64,000 bases of DNA from CAUZIZ01 sp965218775 (GCA_965218775.1 CBDCLS010000005.1:744001-808000), one strand, 5' to 3'. Counted from the first letter of the stretch, positions 1 to 9,023 are shown. Notes: generated by a model from the sequence alone, not told the origin. Program-made: numbers and translations.

Positions 1-2
1 TG

Positions 3-206
3 GACCACGGCCTGTGGCTGCCCATCGCCATTCCAATGCACTCTCCTGATCGTCTGGAGCGACGCTTCATGGAGATGTCGGGAGCCCAGGTGCTGCGCTT
101 CATGCCACCCATTACGGTGACTACCGAGCAGGTGGATGAAGCCCTGGAAATCCTGGAAGGCGGTATCCAATTTGCGGAGGAGACAACCGCTGCAAGCACT
201 CCCTGA
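3..206 (+). CDS. Class III PLP-dependent aminotransferase, C-terminal end (partial)
   Basis: The window opens inside this gene; 67 codons remain in the frame that ends at the TGA at 204-206. The tail reads ...GAQVLRFMPPITVTTEQVDEALEIL..., which matches the C-terminal small-domain signature of the acetylornithine/ornithine/4-aminobutyrate aminotransferase family (LRFxPPLTIT followed by a helix with EQVDEAL). These enzymes are PLP-dependent and cytoplasmic. The PLP lysine and substrate-binding residues lie outside the window, so the substrate cannot be assigned. The gene converges with the Kazal-domain gene on the minus strand, five bases away. Confidence 0.75.
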   Translation, partial: DHGLWLPIAIPMHSPDRLERRFMEMSGAQVLRFMPPITVTTEQVDEALEILEGGIQFAEETTAASTP

Positions 207-211
207 GTAGA

Positions 212-1231
212 CTACTCAACGGGAGTCAGAGAACAGGTCCCCTTCCGGGCAATACTCACACCGGCAGCCGCTGCATCGCAGGCGTTGGAGTAGGTCACGC
301 CATCACAGCCGCAGACCGGATTGAATTCTTCGGTACACACCTCGGGTCGGTTTCTGCACTTCCCTTCGCCTGTACACCTGCCCGGCGGTCGGAGACAGAA
401 TGCGGCATTCCCACAATCACTGTTCTCGACGCATCTTCCCGGCTCGGATCCCGATCGTCCCATCCGAACCGCAGTAGTACTTCGCTCACAGATGCGCTGC
501 TGAATCAGAGCGCCACCCGGATCGACGGTTTCTTCGATCGTTCCGCCTGCGCTGGTTAGAACAAGGGTCTGCCGATCGAGGCTGATCTGGCCCACGTCGG
601 TAAAGTGAAGGAGAGACGGAAGATGACCGACTTCGCAGGTAAAATCCACGACCAGGCGCCCGCCTGGCCCCACCTCATAGAACATTTCACATTTCAGGGT
701 GCGAGGAAACTCGGGCCCTGGCAAGGGGCCTCCAGTAGGCCCCCCCGGTTCCGGTGAATTTTCATTGCCCGGCTCTTCACCTGTTGGATCCTCCGGATTC
801 GGAAAGAGCTGCAGCGAGGAGTCCCGGAAACTCGCGATTCCGGTACCGTCTCCATGAAACTGAAGGGTCCCGTGTAGGCTACCCATCTGGCTGACGAAGC
901 GGCCAACGGGCTTCAAGGTCTTGGGTTCAAAGGTGGGAGGACCATCGGGATCCAGGAAGGGAGTTGCCCTGCAGGACTGAAAAGTGGTCGACCCAAAGCG
1001 GCCCGCCACGAGTCGGTCAGGGCTTGTCCCGGCCTCCAAAAAATCCTGCCTCCCAGCAAACACTAGAAGCAGGACACACGCGGCAGACAGGATGCGGGCA
1101 ACCGGGATACATCTTCCCTGGCTAAATGACCTGGGATAGCGCTTAAACACGGAACCCAGGTTGCGTCTGGAAACAGCTGAACCTGCTGCATCTCGGTTCC
1201 GACTCCTGATCTTCATTGTGCCCTCGTCCAT
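212..1231 (-). CDS. Secreted protein with C-terminal Kazal-type protease-inhibitor domain
   Basis: 339 aa. A hydrophobic stretch near residues 44-59 (ILSAACVLLLVFAG) after a basic N-terminus looks like a long signal peptide or anchor, so the product is probably exported. The middle has a Pro/Gly/Glu-rich linker around residues 145-175. The last ~45 residues contain CTEEFNPVCGCDGVTYSNAC, the Kazal signature, with its cysteine pattern; Kazal domains inhibit serine proteases in eukaryotes and occur in some bacterial secreted proteins. The start is supported by GGAGG about 10 bases upstream of the ATG at 1231. The body of the protein is not recognised. Whether this domain inhibits a protease is inference. 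Confidence 0.72.
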   Translation of the reverse strand: MDEGTMKIRSRNRDAAGSAVSRRNLGSVFKRYPRSFSQGRCIPVARILSAACVLLLVFAGRQDFLEAGTSPDRLVAGRFGSTTFQSCRATPFLDPDGPPTFEPKTLKPVGRFVSQMGSLHGTLQFHGDGTGIASFRDSSLQLFPNPEDPTGEEPGNENSPEPGGPTGGPLPGPEFPRTLKCEMFYEVGPGGRLVVDFTCEVGHLPSLLHFTDVGQISLDRQTLVLTSAGGTIEETVDPGGALIQQRICERSTTAVRMGRSGSEPGRCVENSDCGNAAFCLRPPGRCTGEGKCRNRPEVCTEEFNPVCGCDGVTYSNACDAAAAGVSIARKGTCSLTPVE

Positions 1232-1322
1232 TTTGAGAAGTCCTCCGATATCTGTCCCCCCCGACCTCCCACTCTTTTACCACGGCGAAGTGCCTAACCT
1301 AAAGCATCAAGAGCCTGTTTCG

Positions 1323-2981
1323 ATGACTAAGGTTGAGTGGACAGGGAGAAGAGCACAAGAAGAGAACCAAGATATCGCTTACAATCAGACAAGGCCGCCC
1401 CTAACGATCCGGGGACGAGCATTTTCCAGGGGAACGCGCAGGACAGTGCACGACGACCACAGCCTCTCACAGAGATATCTAGAGAAGATCCTCAAGGCTC
1501 GGGTCTATGACGTGGCGATTGAAACACCGCTGGAACCAGCGAAAAATCTATCGAAGCGGCTTGGTAACCTGGTGTTACTAAAACGCGAGGATCTGCAGCC
1601 TGTCTTCTCTTTCAAGCTGAGAGGCGCCTATAACAAGCTCTCACAGCTGCCCCCCGATCTCTTGAAGAAGGGCGTCGCCTGCAGTTCCGCTGGCAACCAC
1701 GCACAAGGGGTCGCCCTCGCCAGCAAGAAGCTGGGCTGCGAGGCCTGGATCGTCATGCCGGAGACGACACCATCCATCAAAGTAAGGTCCGTGCGGGATC
1801 TGGGTGCCCAGGTGGTTATTCACGGTGAAGGCTACGATGAGGCCTATTCACACGCTCGATTGCTGGCAGAGGAACGCGGCCTGACTTTTGTTCATCCTTT
1901 TGATGACCCTGACGTTATCGCCGGCCAAGGCACCATTGCCATGGAGATCGTCCGCCAGCATGCTGGTCCGATCGACGCGGTCTTCGTTCCCGTCGGTGGC
2001 GGCGGCCTCATCTCAGGGATAGCCGTGTTTCTCAAGGCCCTGTTCCCCACTACAAAAGTGATCGGAGTCCAACCGCAGGACTCGCCGGCCATGTCGGAGG
2101 CACTCAAGGCCGGCAACCCGGTCACGCTCGACCATGTCGGAATCTTTGCAGACGGAGTCGCCGTCCGCAGGGTAGGAGATGAGACCTTTCGCCTATGTCG
2201 AGACTTCGTCGACGAGATCGTGCTCGTTTCTACCGACGAGATCTGTGCTGCCATCAGGGATATCTTTGAAGACACACGCTCTGTGATGGAACCTGCGGGA
2301 GCACTGGCCGTTGCCGGACTCAAGCGCTATCTTGCCGGCAATGCGGAAAGGGAGAAGACTCTGATTTCGATCAACTGCGGCGCAAACGTCAACTTCGACC
2401 GCCTGCGGCATATCGCTGAGCGGGCCGCTATTGGTGAGAACCGTGAAGCCCTGATCGCCGTTGAGATACCGGAGCGCCCGGGAAGTTTCCGTGCCTTTTG
2501 CAGCGCTCTCGGCCGCAGGAACGTGACCGAGTTCAACTATCGACTGGGAGATCCTCGGCAAGCCAAGATCTTTGTCGGCGTCGAGTTGCAACAAGGCCTG
2601 GACGAGAAAATCAAGCTCATCCAGGAGCTTCGCAGTCAGGGCTATCCAGTTACCGATATGAGCGACAACGAGGTGGCCAAACTCCACCTTCGCCACATGG
2701 TCGGAGGTTCCTCTCCCCAAAGCGTCGTAGACGAGCGACTCTATCGCTTTGAGTTTCCTGAGCGGCCCGGCGCACTAATGGACTTCCTGATGGCTATCGG
2801 TGATCAGTGGAATATAAGTCTGTTTCACTATCGAAATCATGGGTCGGACTACGGCCGGGTCCTGGCAGGAATCCAGATTCCGAAGCTGGAGCTCGACCGC
2901 TTTCATCGGCATACACGTGATCTCGGCTACCCGTTTACCGAAGAGACGGAAAATCAGGCATATCAACTCTTTTTGCGGTAG
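1323..2981 (+). CDS. ilvA: Threonine ammonia-lyase, biosynthetic (threonine deaminase)
   Basis: Converts L-threonine to 2-oxobutanoate and ammonia, the first step of isoleucine synthesis; PLP enzyme, cytoplasmic. About 552 aa from ATG 1323. The catalytic domain carries SFKLRGAY with the PLP lysine (K98 from this start), SSAGNHAQG, and the phosphate-binding GGGGL loop. Two C-terminal ACT-like regulatory domains follow (VEIPERPGSFRAFC and FEFPERPGALMDFL), as in the long allosteric form inhibited by isoleucine. Similarity to Escherichia coli IlvA (514 aa) begins about 40 residues in. An upstream in-frame ATG at 1161 would overlap the divergent Kazal gene and its Shine-Dalgarno, so 1323 is preferred; the exact start is uncertain. 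Confidence 0.93.
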   Translation: MTKVEWTGRRAQEENQDIAYNQTRPPLTIRGRAFSRGTRRTVHDDHSLSQRYLEKILKARVYDVAIETPLEPAKNLSKRLGNLVLLKREDLQPVFSFKLRGAYNKLSQLPPDLLKKGVACSSAGNHAQGVALASKKLGCEAWIVMPETTPSIKVRSVRDLGAQVVIHGEGYDEAYSHARLLAEERGLTFVHPFDDPDVIAGQGTIAMEIVRQHAGPIDAVFVPVGGGGLISGIAVFLKALFPTTKVIGVQPQDSPAMSEALKAGNPVTLDHVGIFADGVAVRRVGDETFRLCRDFVDEIVLVSTDEICAAIRDIFEDTRSVMEPAGALAVAGLKRYLAGNAEREKTLISINCGANVNFDRLRHIAERAAIGENREALIAVEIPERPGSFRAFCSALGRRNVTEFNYRLGDPRQAKIFVGVELQQGLDEKIKLIQELRSQGYPVTDMSDNEVAKLHLRHMVGGSSPQSVVDERLYRFEFPERPGALMDFLMAIGDQWNISLFHYRNHGSDYGRVLAGIQIPKLELDRFHRHTRDLGYPFTEETENQAYQLFLR

Positions 2982-2989
2982 GAATTCAT

Positions 2990-3991
2990 ATGAGTACGCA
3001 AGACCCAACTGGGATGTGGCGACGTTGTTCACAAATGGCTCAGATTATTTTCTTCTGTCTGCTTCAGCTATCAGCGACACCGCCAGAGGTCGGGGTTCAG
3101 CGGGTGGGAGACAAGCTCGACATTGAACTCGATTCACGGCCCTTCACCAGTTTTCACTTCGGCTCAAATTGGCCCAAACCCTTCCTGCATCCTCTTCGGA
3201 GTCCATCCGGTGTGGTCGTGACCCGGGGCTTCCCGGTAGAGGAGATCGCCGGTGAGAGCCACGATCATCGGTGGCACCGTGGACTCTTTTTTGGTCATGG
3301 CGATATACAAGGGATCGATTTCTGGCGCGAGATCGGTCCTGAGAAAACGCGATTTCCGCTCCCGATTGGGACCATCGTCCTGCGAACCGTTGGCCCTGTC
3401 CAGAAGCTGGAAGATGCCGCCGTCGTGACTGCAATCTTTGACCTGCAGGCCCCCGGACCACGCCGACTGGGCAGTCTCCGCCAACGCTATCGCTTCCATA
3501 GGCTGGGAAAACACAATGCGATTGATGCCAGGATGACCCTCACTGCGGACGCCGGCCAGTCTCTAAGAATGGGAGATACGGAAGAAGGAACCTTTGCGAT
3601 TCGGGTAGCTCCGGGACTTCGCCAGGATCAAGGAGCGATACTGAGAAATCGGCAAGGCCTGGTCGGGACCGAGAACATCTGGGGTAAAGCCTCCAGCTGG
3701 GTGGACTACTCCGGTCGGGTTGGGGGAAAGATGGTGGGCATTGCGATATTTGACCATCCCTCCAATCCCAAGCACCCCACCCACTGGCATGCTCGTGGCT
3801 ACGGCCTGTTCTCGGCCAATCCCTTCGGGGAACACGATTTTTACAAAGATCCTTCAAGGGATGGCAGCCTGACCATCGAAGACGGCAAGACTCTGACACT
3901 TCGCTACCGGGTTGTCGTGCACGAGGGAGACGGGGCCAGCATTGACCTGGAATCACTTTACCGGAGCTACGGTGCCGAAGAGCCGGATTGA
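2990..3991 (+). CDS. DUF6807 (PmoA-like) family secreted protein
   Basis: 333 aa. Starts 8 bases after ilvA stops, with AGGA about 7 bases before the ATG. A hydrophobic segment near residues 18-28 suggests export. The family signature appears as SHDHRWHRGLFFGHGD around residues 90-105, with conserved histidines, and WHARGYGLFSANPFGEHDF near the C-terminus. Members are annotated 'PmoA family' from an old name; there is no real link to methane monooxygenase, and they occur with carbohydrate-catabolic oxidoreductases in Planctomycetota and Acidobacteriota. Substrate unknown. The 3' end overlaps the convergent GNAT gene by 25 bases. Confidence 0.8.
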   Translation: MSTQDPTGMWRRCSQMAQIIFFCLLQLSATPPEVGVQRVGDKLDIELDSRPFTSFHFGSNWPKPFLHPLRSPSGVVVTRGFPVEEIAGESHDHRWHRGLFFGHGDIQGIDFWREIGPEKTRFPLPIGTIVLRTVGPVQKLEDAAVVTAIFDLQAPGPRRLGSLRQRYRFHRLGKHNAIDARMTLTADAGQSLRMGDTEEGTFAIRVAPGLRQDQGAILRNRQGLVGTENIWGKASSWVDYSGRVGGKMVGIAIFDHPSNPKHPTHWHARGYGLFSANPFGEHDFYKDPSRDGSLTIEDGKTLTLRYRVVVHEGDGASIDLESLYRSYGAEEPD

Positions 3992-4539
3992 TCGGCGCCT
4001 CCGCTGACGAATTCCTGCCTCAGAATGCGGTACAAGACCATCTCTGCTTCCGCACGAGGAAGACCCAGCTCCCGTCCCCTCAACCGGCGCTGAAACTGCA
4101 TCCCCAGTCTTTCCATCACTCGGTGGGAAGGCTTGTTCTCCGGATGGGCGATTGCTATCACCCGGTCGAGGTGCAACTCATCAAAAGCGAAGGTCACAGC
4201 ACGTCTGCCGGCCTCTGTGGCGAAACCCTGCCCCCATTGCCCCCTCGCGAGCCACCAGCCGACCTCTACGTCCCCGGTGGTACCCAGGTACTGAATTCCA
4301 CAATGTCCTAACAACCGTCCGTCGGCCTTGGACTCCAAAGGACCGACGCAGAAACCGTCCTTTGTCACATTTTCGCGCTGACGACCTACGAATTCCTCAA
4401 CTTGCGTCTGAGTCCAGACAATTCCCTCGCCGATGTAGCGCATTACTTCAGGATCACTGGCGATTTCGAGAAACGGCGCGAGATCACTGTCGGACCATTC
4501 CCGGATGATCAGCCGCTCGGTCTCAATTCGGAAAGACAT
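3967..4539 (-). CDS. GNAT-family N-acetyltransferase (RimJ/RimL-like)
   Basis: 190 aa. The N-terminus ETERLIIREWSDSDLAPFLE, the core GYWLARGQWGQGFATEA-type segment (here GWWLARGQWGQGFATEAGRR, acetyl-CoA binding) and the ENKPSHRVMERLGM motif are typical of the Acetyltransf_3 subgroup that acetylates ribosomal-protein N-termini or small amines. Substrate not deducible. No convincing ribosome binding site is visible. Convergent with the DUF6807 gene, overlapping its last codons. Confidence 0.85.
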   Translation of the reverse strand: MSFRIETERLIIREWSDSDLAPFLEIASDPEVMRYIGEGIVWTQTQVEEFVGRQRENVTKDGFCVGPLESKADGRLLGHCGIQYLGTTGDVEVGWWLARGQWGQGFATEAGRRAVTFAFDELHLDRVIAIAHPENKPSHRVMERLGMQFQRRLRGRELGLPRAEAEMVLYRILRQEFVSGGADQSGSSAP

Positions 4540-4567
4540 ATGTTAGGTGGATTGAGCAATCTTATGA

Positions 4568-6046
4568 TTAGCTTGACTGAAAATAAGAAACGATCACCCG
4601 GACGCCGAGACCCACCATGACAGTGCCCGCCACGACCGTGGCCAGTTTCAACTTCCAACTCATGCGCAGTGGCGCCGGAAGCCGAACACGGTCCGCCCAG
4701 AGCATGGCAAAGCACCAGATGCCGGAGGCGGCGGCCCCTCCACTGATGACGCTGGTGAAGGTGAGGCGTCCGAGTACGTTGCCGGCAATCTCCCGGGGAA
4801 GCCAAACAAGAGCCAAGCCTCCCAGAAAGCAGTAGAAAATGACGATCGTGCGCAGGTTCCGAAGACTTCGCGAGGCTGCCAGTCGTGGGAAGATACTCCT
4901 CACCCCCTCGGCGACTACCCGATAGTAGACCTCGAAGGCCCCATAAAGGGTTCCGATAAAAGCCAGGAAGGCCCCGATCCGGTAGAGCCATTTCAGTTGC
5001 GGGTGCAGCGCCGTCAAGAAAGCCTCCTGGACAGTGAGAAATTCACTGCCATCGGGGATCGCCCGGTTCGGATTCAGAACCAGCGCACCGAGCGCAGCAA
5101 ACATCAGGGTCACCAGAATGACAAAGGTGAATGAGATGGTGGTGTCCAGCAGTGGAGCCCGGATCCAGGTGCGGGCGCGTTCAACCTCCGCAGAGGTATC
5201 TCCAGTAGCTTTCTCCAACTCCTCCCGACTGGCAACACTCCTACCCGCCAAACCCCATCCCTTTTCCCGAAGAAAACCGATGTAGCCCACATAGTCCTGG
5301 GACCCTCCACCGACCGCGCCGAGATAGAGTGTCACTTCCAGCCAGGGGCTCCGCCCTGTGAAGGTTTCGGCGTAGTTCTGGAACACCCAGCTTGGGTAGT
5401 CGGAGACACTCGGAATCATGAGGCCAGAGATCAGGGCTGGGATGTCAGGACCAAGCACCAGCAAAGCGCTCGCAATACAGAACACCATGATCCCCAGGAT
5501 CACTGTGGAGATACGCTCCACGAGCTCGTAGGTCGAGACCCAGGCGAGTATGAGACAAAATGTGAGCACCACCGTCGCCCAGACATTGATCCAGTACTCC
5601 AGATGATTCCAGGGCCCCACGTCCGGACCTGAGATGGCTCCCCCCAACAATCGATGAATGAAGGTAGCCAGGATCTCCGGGAGGGCTGAGAATCCGACCA
5701 GCATCAGAAACACAGCTGGCAGCACGATCAAGAGAGGAAACCAGAGAGGCGGTCCGGGCATAGACCGCCAGGTCACCAGGGGATGCTCACCCGTCAAGAC
5801 GATGTGTCGGGCAGCCGTGTAGACCTGAATTCCCTTGAAAATCCCTGCGTAGAGAAAACACCAGAGCATGCTGTAGCCGAAGATGGCTCCACTGCGGGAG
5901 GCGAAGACGAGCTCGCCACTGGCGATCGTGACCGACGCGATGATGATGCCTGGGCCCAGATAGGTCAGGAGCGAGGAGGGTGTCGGTTTGGCCAGCGAAG
6001 CCGGTGGGGACGGATACACCTGAGAATCGGTGGTGGGACTGTTCAC
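4568..6046 (-). CDS. Nramp-like membrane transporter, divergent
   Basis: 492 aa, GTG start, about eleven hydrophobic segments; inner-membrane. The first segment YLGPGIIIASVTIASGELVF followed by GAIFGYSMLWC aligns with Nramp TM1-TM2 (GPG...GAxxGYxLLW). The metal-binding DPGN of TM1 is absent (IASGE instead) and no MPHNLY-like TM6 motif is visible; that position seems to read GGGSQDYVGYIGF. The fold is therefore Nramp-related but the classical Mn/Fe ligands are not there, so the substrate is unknown. A soluble loop rich in charged residues lies around residues 260-290. 46 bases downstream of the cupin gene on the same strand, so possibly co-transcribed. Confidence 0.75.
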   Translation of the reverse strand: MNSPTTDSQVYPSPPASLAKPTPSSLLTYLGPGIIIASVTIASGELVFASRSGAIFGYSMLWCFLYAGIFKGIQVYTAARHIVLTGEHPLVTWRSMPGPPLWFPLLIVLPAVFLMLVGFSALPEILATFIHRLLGGAISGPDVGPWNHLEYWINVWATVVLTFCLILAWVSTYELVERISTVILGIMVFCIASALLVLGPDIPALISGLMIPSVSDYPSWVFQNYAETFTGRSPWLEVTLYLGAVGGGSQDYVGYIGFLREKGWGLAGRSVASREELEKATGDTSAEVERARTWIRAPLLDTTISFTFVILVTLMFAALGALVLNPNRAIPDGSEFLTVQEAFLTALHPQLKWLYRIGAFLAFIGTLYGAFEVYYRVVAEGVRSIFPRLAASRSLRNLRTIVIFYCFLGGLALVWLPREIAGNVLGRLTFTSVISGGAAASGIWCFAMLWADRVRLPAPLRMSWKLKLATVVAGTVMVGLGVRVIVSYFQSS

Positions 6047-6092
6047 GCCGGCACGGCCCCTTTCAGTGCAGGAAAAGCGACGTCCGAAACTC

Positions 6093-6515
6093 TCAAGAGG
6101 ACCGACCCGGGGATCTGCCCTGAACGCGGGATCTGTGGCGATGGATTTGAGGCGGTTTTCCTTCCAGGTAGGTCGTTCCTTGAAACGGGTCCTTAACCGG
6201 GAAGAAGGCCATGATCCGTGCGACTCCAGGCCCCGGATTGGTGAAGGAGTGTGGCATGAGGGCGGGGATGATCACAGTCTGCTCGGGCCCGGCCCGATGG
6301 ACCTCCGATCCCAGCCGGAACTCCAGAGTCCCCTCCAGGACCACGATCAGCTCTTCCGCGTCATGAAAATGCAGCGGGGCTCCTACGCCTACGCCAACCA
6401 GACTCCACGACAGCGTGCTGGCCGTGGTCCCGTCCCCCTCACGGGTGATATCCCAACTGTGGTAGTCAGGCCTCCAGGGTTTCTCGTACAGGTTACGATG
6501 GTCGATGACAGGCAT
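6093..6515 (-). CDS. Cupin-domain protein
   Basis: 140 aa single-domain cupin_2 protein. The first cupin motif is PLHFHDAEELIVVLEGTLEF with the HxH...E metal ligands, and the second contains PHSFTNPG with the last histidine. Small cupins of this type act as metal-dependent dioxygenases, isomerases or binding proteins; function here is unassigned. The last ~20 residues are basic and low in complexity (RHRSRVQGRSPGRSS) and may be an extension of the family core. Upstream of and co-oriented with the Nramp-like gene. Confidence 0.82.
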   Translation of the reverse strand: MPVIDHRNLYEKPWRPDYHSWDITREGDGTTASTLSWSLVGVGVGAPLHFHDAEELIVVLEGTLEFRLGSEVHRAGPEQTVIIPALMPHSFTNPGPGVARIMAFFPVKDPFQGTTYLEGKPPQIHRHRSRVQGRSPGRSS

Positions 6516-6728
6516 GGGTGCCTCCTCAGAAGTGTGGCATTGTAGCCGAGTCGAGCCCCAAAAGAGAACTGGTGCCGTTGTCCAGCTCTCTCCTCGGAAC
6601 TTCGGCTCATACTGCTAACGAATCAAGTCGTTCGCGGCTCTGCCGGCCGTGGAATCGTAGTACTGGTAGTCTACCCGTTTGTCGGACCGCGGTGCTGCCC
6701 CATTCGAGAACGAAACTTCGGGTCCGGC

Positions 6729-6804
6729 GTAGCGGTGGCCTCCAGGCCGCCGTCCGAGCCAAAGGCTCAGAGGAATAGGACTTCGGCCTGGAAGCCAAAG
6801 CTAC
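6729..6804. repeat. Dispersed palindromic repeat, copy A
   Basis: 76-bp core, from GTAGC to GCTAC, of a repeat that recurs at 16504, 28547 and 34296. The two arms GTAGCGGTGG...CCAGGCCG and CGGCCTGG...GCTAC form an imperfect stem of about 20 bp, and an inner hairpin GAGCC-AAA-GGCTC sits within. Conserved flanks extend it to roughly 6706-6830, with outer ACTTC/GAAGT arms. The rest of the 310-bp gap between the cupin and the oxidoreductase gene shows nothing else. Confidence 0.85.
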
Positions 6805-6825
6805 TTCTGCAAATGAAGTGTCATC

Positions 6826-8049
6826 TTAGATTCGCACTGCCCGTCGGGTAGCCGAGGACTCCTTGGCAGCCTCGATGATCTCCAGCATGTGGACGTTGTC
6901 CTGAATGGGAGAGGGGGCAGGAGCCCCCGTCTTGGATGCCTCCAGAAAATCCCGGAAAAGCTCCTCCGCCATGATGCCACCGTAGCCGGGAGTCTCAGGG
7001 ATCTCATAGGTCTTCCGGTGCCGGCGACCGCTGATCCAGTGCCGGGCCTCGCTGTAGAGGCTAAACGCTCCCCCTGCGGTGGCAGCGTTCGCGCTCTGGT
7101 GCTGCACCGGCTCGACCAGCGGCAGGATGGAGAAGCCCTCGGTTCCGCGCATGCCTATGTAGAAGTCGTAGACGCTCTTACTTCCCTTCATGTGATATCC
7201 CGCCTGAAACGTCCCCATGGTCCCACTCTCGAAACTCAGCAACAACAAACCGGTGTCTTCGACCGGAACTTTCTTGGGATTCAGGTTTCCCACCATAGCC
7301 ATTACTTCCACCACTCGCTCCTGCATCAGACACAACACCAGGTCCAAGCAATGGCACCCCAACCAGGAGAGGATACCGGCGCCCGTCTTGGGATCGAAGA
7401 GATAGGTAGACGTGTCGCGGTACTCGAGTAGCCCGTTCAGCAGCTTGGCCTCGATGGTCATGATACTGCCCAGGGCGCCATCGGCCAGGGCCCGCTTCAA
7501 GTCCAGAACCATCGGATTGTACCGCCACTGAAGCATGGCTCCGGCTGTCACCCCCTTCTTCTCCGCCAACTCGGCCACCTTGCGGAGGTAGGATGAATGG
7601 GTCGTCGCCGGTTTGTCGTACAAGACCGGCAAGCCGGCGGAAACAACCTGTTCCAGAATGGCTGGCGCCTGGTCGGGGCGAGCACAGACCGTTACCGCAT
7701 CCAGGTCGTCTCGAGCCAGAAACCGGGCCAGATCAGTGCTCTTCGAGGCCACCTTCGAGGACTCAGCCGCAAGCTGTTCGACATCGGCGAGTTCGGTGGC
7801 GGCGCAAACATGGATTTTGCCTACCTCTGAGAGTTGATCGAGCACACGCACGTGCCCACGGGCGTGGCCGTGGCCAGAAATTGCCCCCACCACCATGGAT
7901 CCGTCTGCAGCAGAACTCCCCTTGTATCTCGATGGTACGGGGCTGCCACTCACTCTCAGCGGCTCGTTTCCGGCCGCGGCCTTACTGCCGAGAGATCCAA
8001 TCGCTGCCGCTGACGGCAGGGTATAGCCGAGAAAGGTACGTCTCTTCAT
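6826..8049 (-). CDS. Gfo/Idh/MocA-family oxidoreductase, Tat-exported
   Basis: 407 aa. The N-terminus KRRTFLGYTLPSAAA is a twin-arginine signal, so the enzyme acts outside the cytoplasm. The NAD(P)-binding half has GHGHARGHVRVLDQL and VTVCARPDQ, and YDKPATTHS is the EKP-type motif. The C-terminal half is the GFO_IDH_MocA_C fold that binds the sugar-like substrate; substrate unknown. The start ATG at 8049 is preferred over a TTG at 8055 because AGGAG lies 9 bases before it. Eleven bases downstream of the phytanoyl-CoA dioxygenase gene on the same strand, so the two form an operon. Confidence 0.88.
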   Translation of the reverse strand: MKRRTFLGYTLPSAAAIGSLGSKAAAGNEPLRVSGSPVPSRYKGSSAADGSMVVGAISGHGHARGHVRVLDQLSEVGKIHVCAATELADVEQLAAESSKVASKSTDLARFLARDDLDAVTVCARPDQAPAILEQVVSAGLPVLYDKPATTHSSYLRKVAELAEKKGVTAGAMLQWRYNPMVLDLKRALADGALGSIMTIEAKLLNGLLEYRDTSTYLFDPKTGAGILSWLGCHCLDLVLCLMQERVVEVMAMVGNLNPKKVPVEDTGLLLLSFESGTMGTFQAGYHMKGSKSVYDFYIGMRGTEGFSILPLVEPVQHQSANAATAGGAFSLYSEARHWISGRRHRKTYEIPETPGYGGIMAEELFRDFLEASKTGAPAPSPIQDNVHMLEIIEAAKESSATRRAVRI

Positions 8050-8066
8050 TGACAATTTCTCCTATT

Positions 8067-8840
8067 TCATGCAATCCCTACTCCCCCCACCTGCACGTGC
8101 TTCATGGTCTCGTAGGCCGGAGAAGGCTTTCCCTGGACGTGAAGAAATGGATAGCGGTAGTCCCCTTTCCCCTTCCATCGGGCTTCGCCCGTCATGAAGA
8201 TCACCGTGTAGGCCTGGCGCGAGTGCTGGCTTCGGTTGGGCTCGCTGCGATGGTAGGTGAGGCAGTGATGGAAGCCGATACTTCCTTTGGACAGCTCAAG
8301 CGGAATCTCATCACCAAGTTTGCTCAGAGCCTTCTGGGTCAACATCCAGGTATTGCCTGGAACATCCGTCTCTTCGTGCTCTAACAGGCCTAACTTGTGA
8401 CTTGCTGGAATCACCGTCATGCAACCGTTCTCCCGGGTGGCATCCTCGAGGGCGATCCAGGCCGTCAGCATCTTGTAGGGTTCGAAGCTCCAGTAGTACA
8501 TGTCCTGATGAGGCGGTACCACACTCCCATCACGGGCCGGCTTGGCGAAAAGACCATCGGCGTAGATATCCAGATCGGGGCCTAGTAATTCCTGGACGAT
8601 TGAGATCAGCCGTGGATTGGTGGCAACCGTGTGGAAAGCAGGGTCACGATGCAGCAGGCCAAAGGCGTTCCTGAGAACAGACGGATTGGAAGGCTCCCAT
8701 TTGAGATCACTCTCGGGAAAGGGGGTATGTTGACCCTCCAAGGCGCCCACCCGTCGCAGGAGGTCGTCCATTTCTTCTTCGGTAAAAACTCCCTCTGTAG
8801 TCAGGTAACCGTTGTCGTCAAAGAACCGCTTGCGATCCAT
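8067..8840 (-). CDS. Phytanoyl-CoA dioxygenase (PhyH) family protein
   Basis: 257 aa Fe(II)/2-oxoglutarate dioxygenase family member. PPHQDMYYW carries the HxD iron ligands and SIGFHHCLTYHRSEPNRS carries the distal histidine and the arginine that holds 2-oxoglutarate. FFDDNGYLTTEGVFTEEE is the usual N-terminal start of the family. The frame remains open upstream to 9080, but that part runs through an inverted repeat and is not coding; AGGAGAA directly before the ATG at 8840 fixes the start. First gene of a two-gene operon with the Gfo/Idh/MocA oxidoreductase. Substrate unknown. Confidence 0.88.
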   Translation of the reverse strand: MDRKRFFDDNGYLTTEGVFTEEEMDDLLRRVGALEGQHTPFPESDLKWEPSNPSVLRNAFGLLHRDPAFHTVATNPRLISIVQELLGPDLDIYADGLFAKPARDGSVVPPHQDMYYWSFEPYKMLTAWIALEDATRENGCMTVIPASHKLGLLEHEETDVPGNTWMLTQKALSKLGDEIPLELSKGSIGFHHCLTYHRSEPNRSQHSRQAYTVIFMTGEARWKGKGDYRYPFLHVQGKPSPAYETMKHVQVGGVGIA

Positions 8841-8922
8841 TATTTCTCCTCTTATGACTCCACTGTCTGAATGACCGAGACCAATATAGACATAGGTCAC
8901 TTCCCGGTCAAAGCCATTGCGC

Positions 8923-9023
8923 CTCCCTTGCCTTTGCCCGTGCCCGTGCCTTTGCCCGAAGACACAGCGACAAGCAGGGTACTTCAGAAAGATGAGATCA
9001 GGGCACGGGCAAAGGCAAGGGAG
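8923..9023. repeat. Inverted repeat with CCCTTGCCTTTGCCC-type arms
   Basis: Perfect 23-bp arms at 8923-8945 and 9001-9023 (each contains CCCTTGCCTTTGCCCGTGCC or its complement) flank a 55-bp loop. Related arms occur at 39848-39995. It lies in the divergent intergenic gap between PhyH and the cytochrome gene and could form a long hairpin. Function unknown. Nothing else is visible in this gap. Confidence 0.8.

Noticed and set aside
1161..1322. Longer start for ilvA at 1161
   Set aside because: It overlaps the divergent Kazal gene and its Shine-Dalgarno and adds ~54 residues absent from the family.
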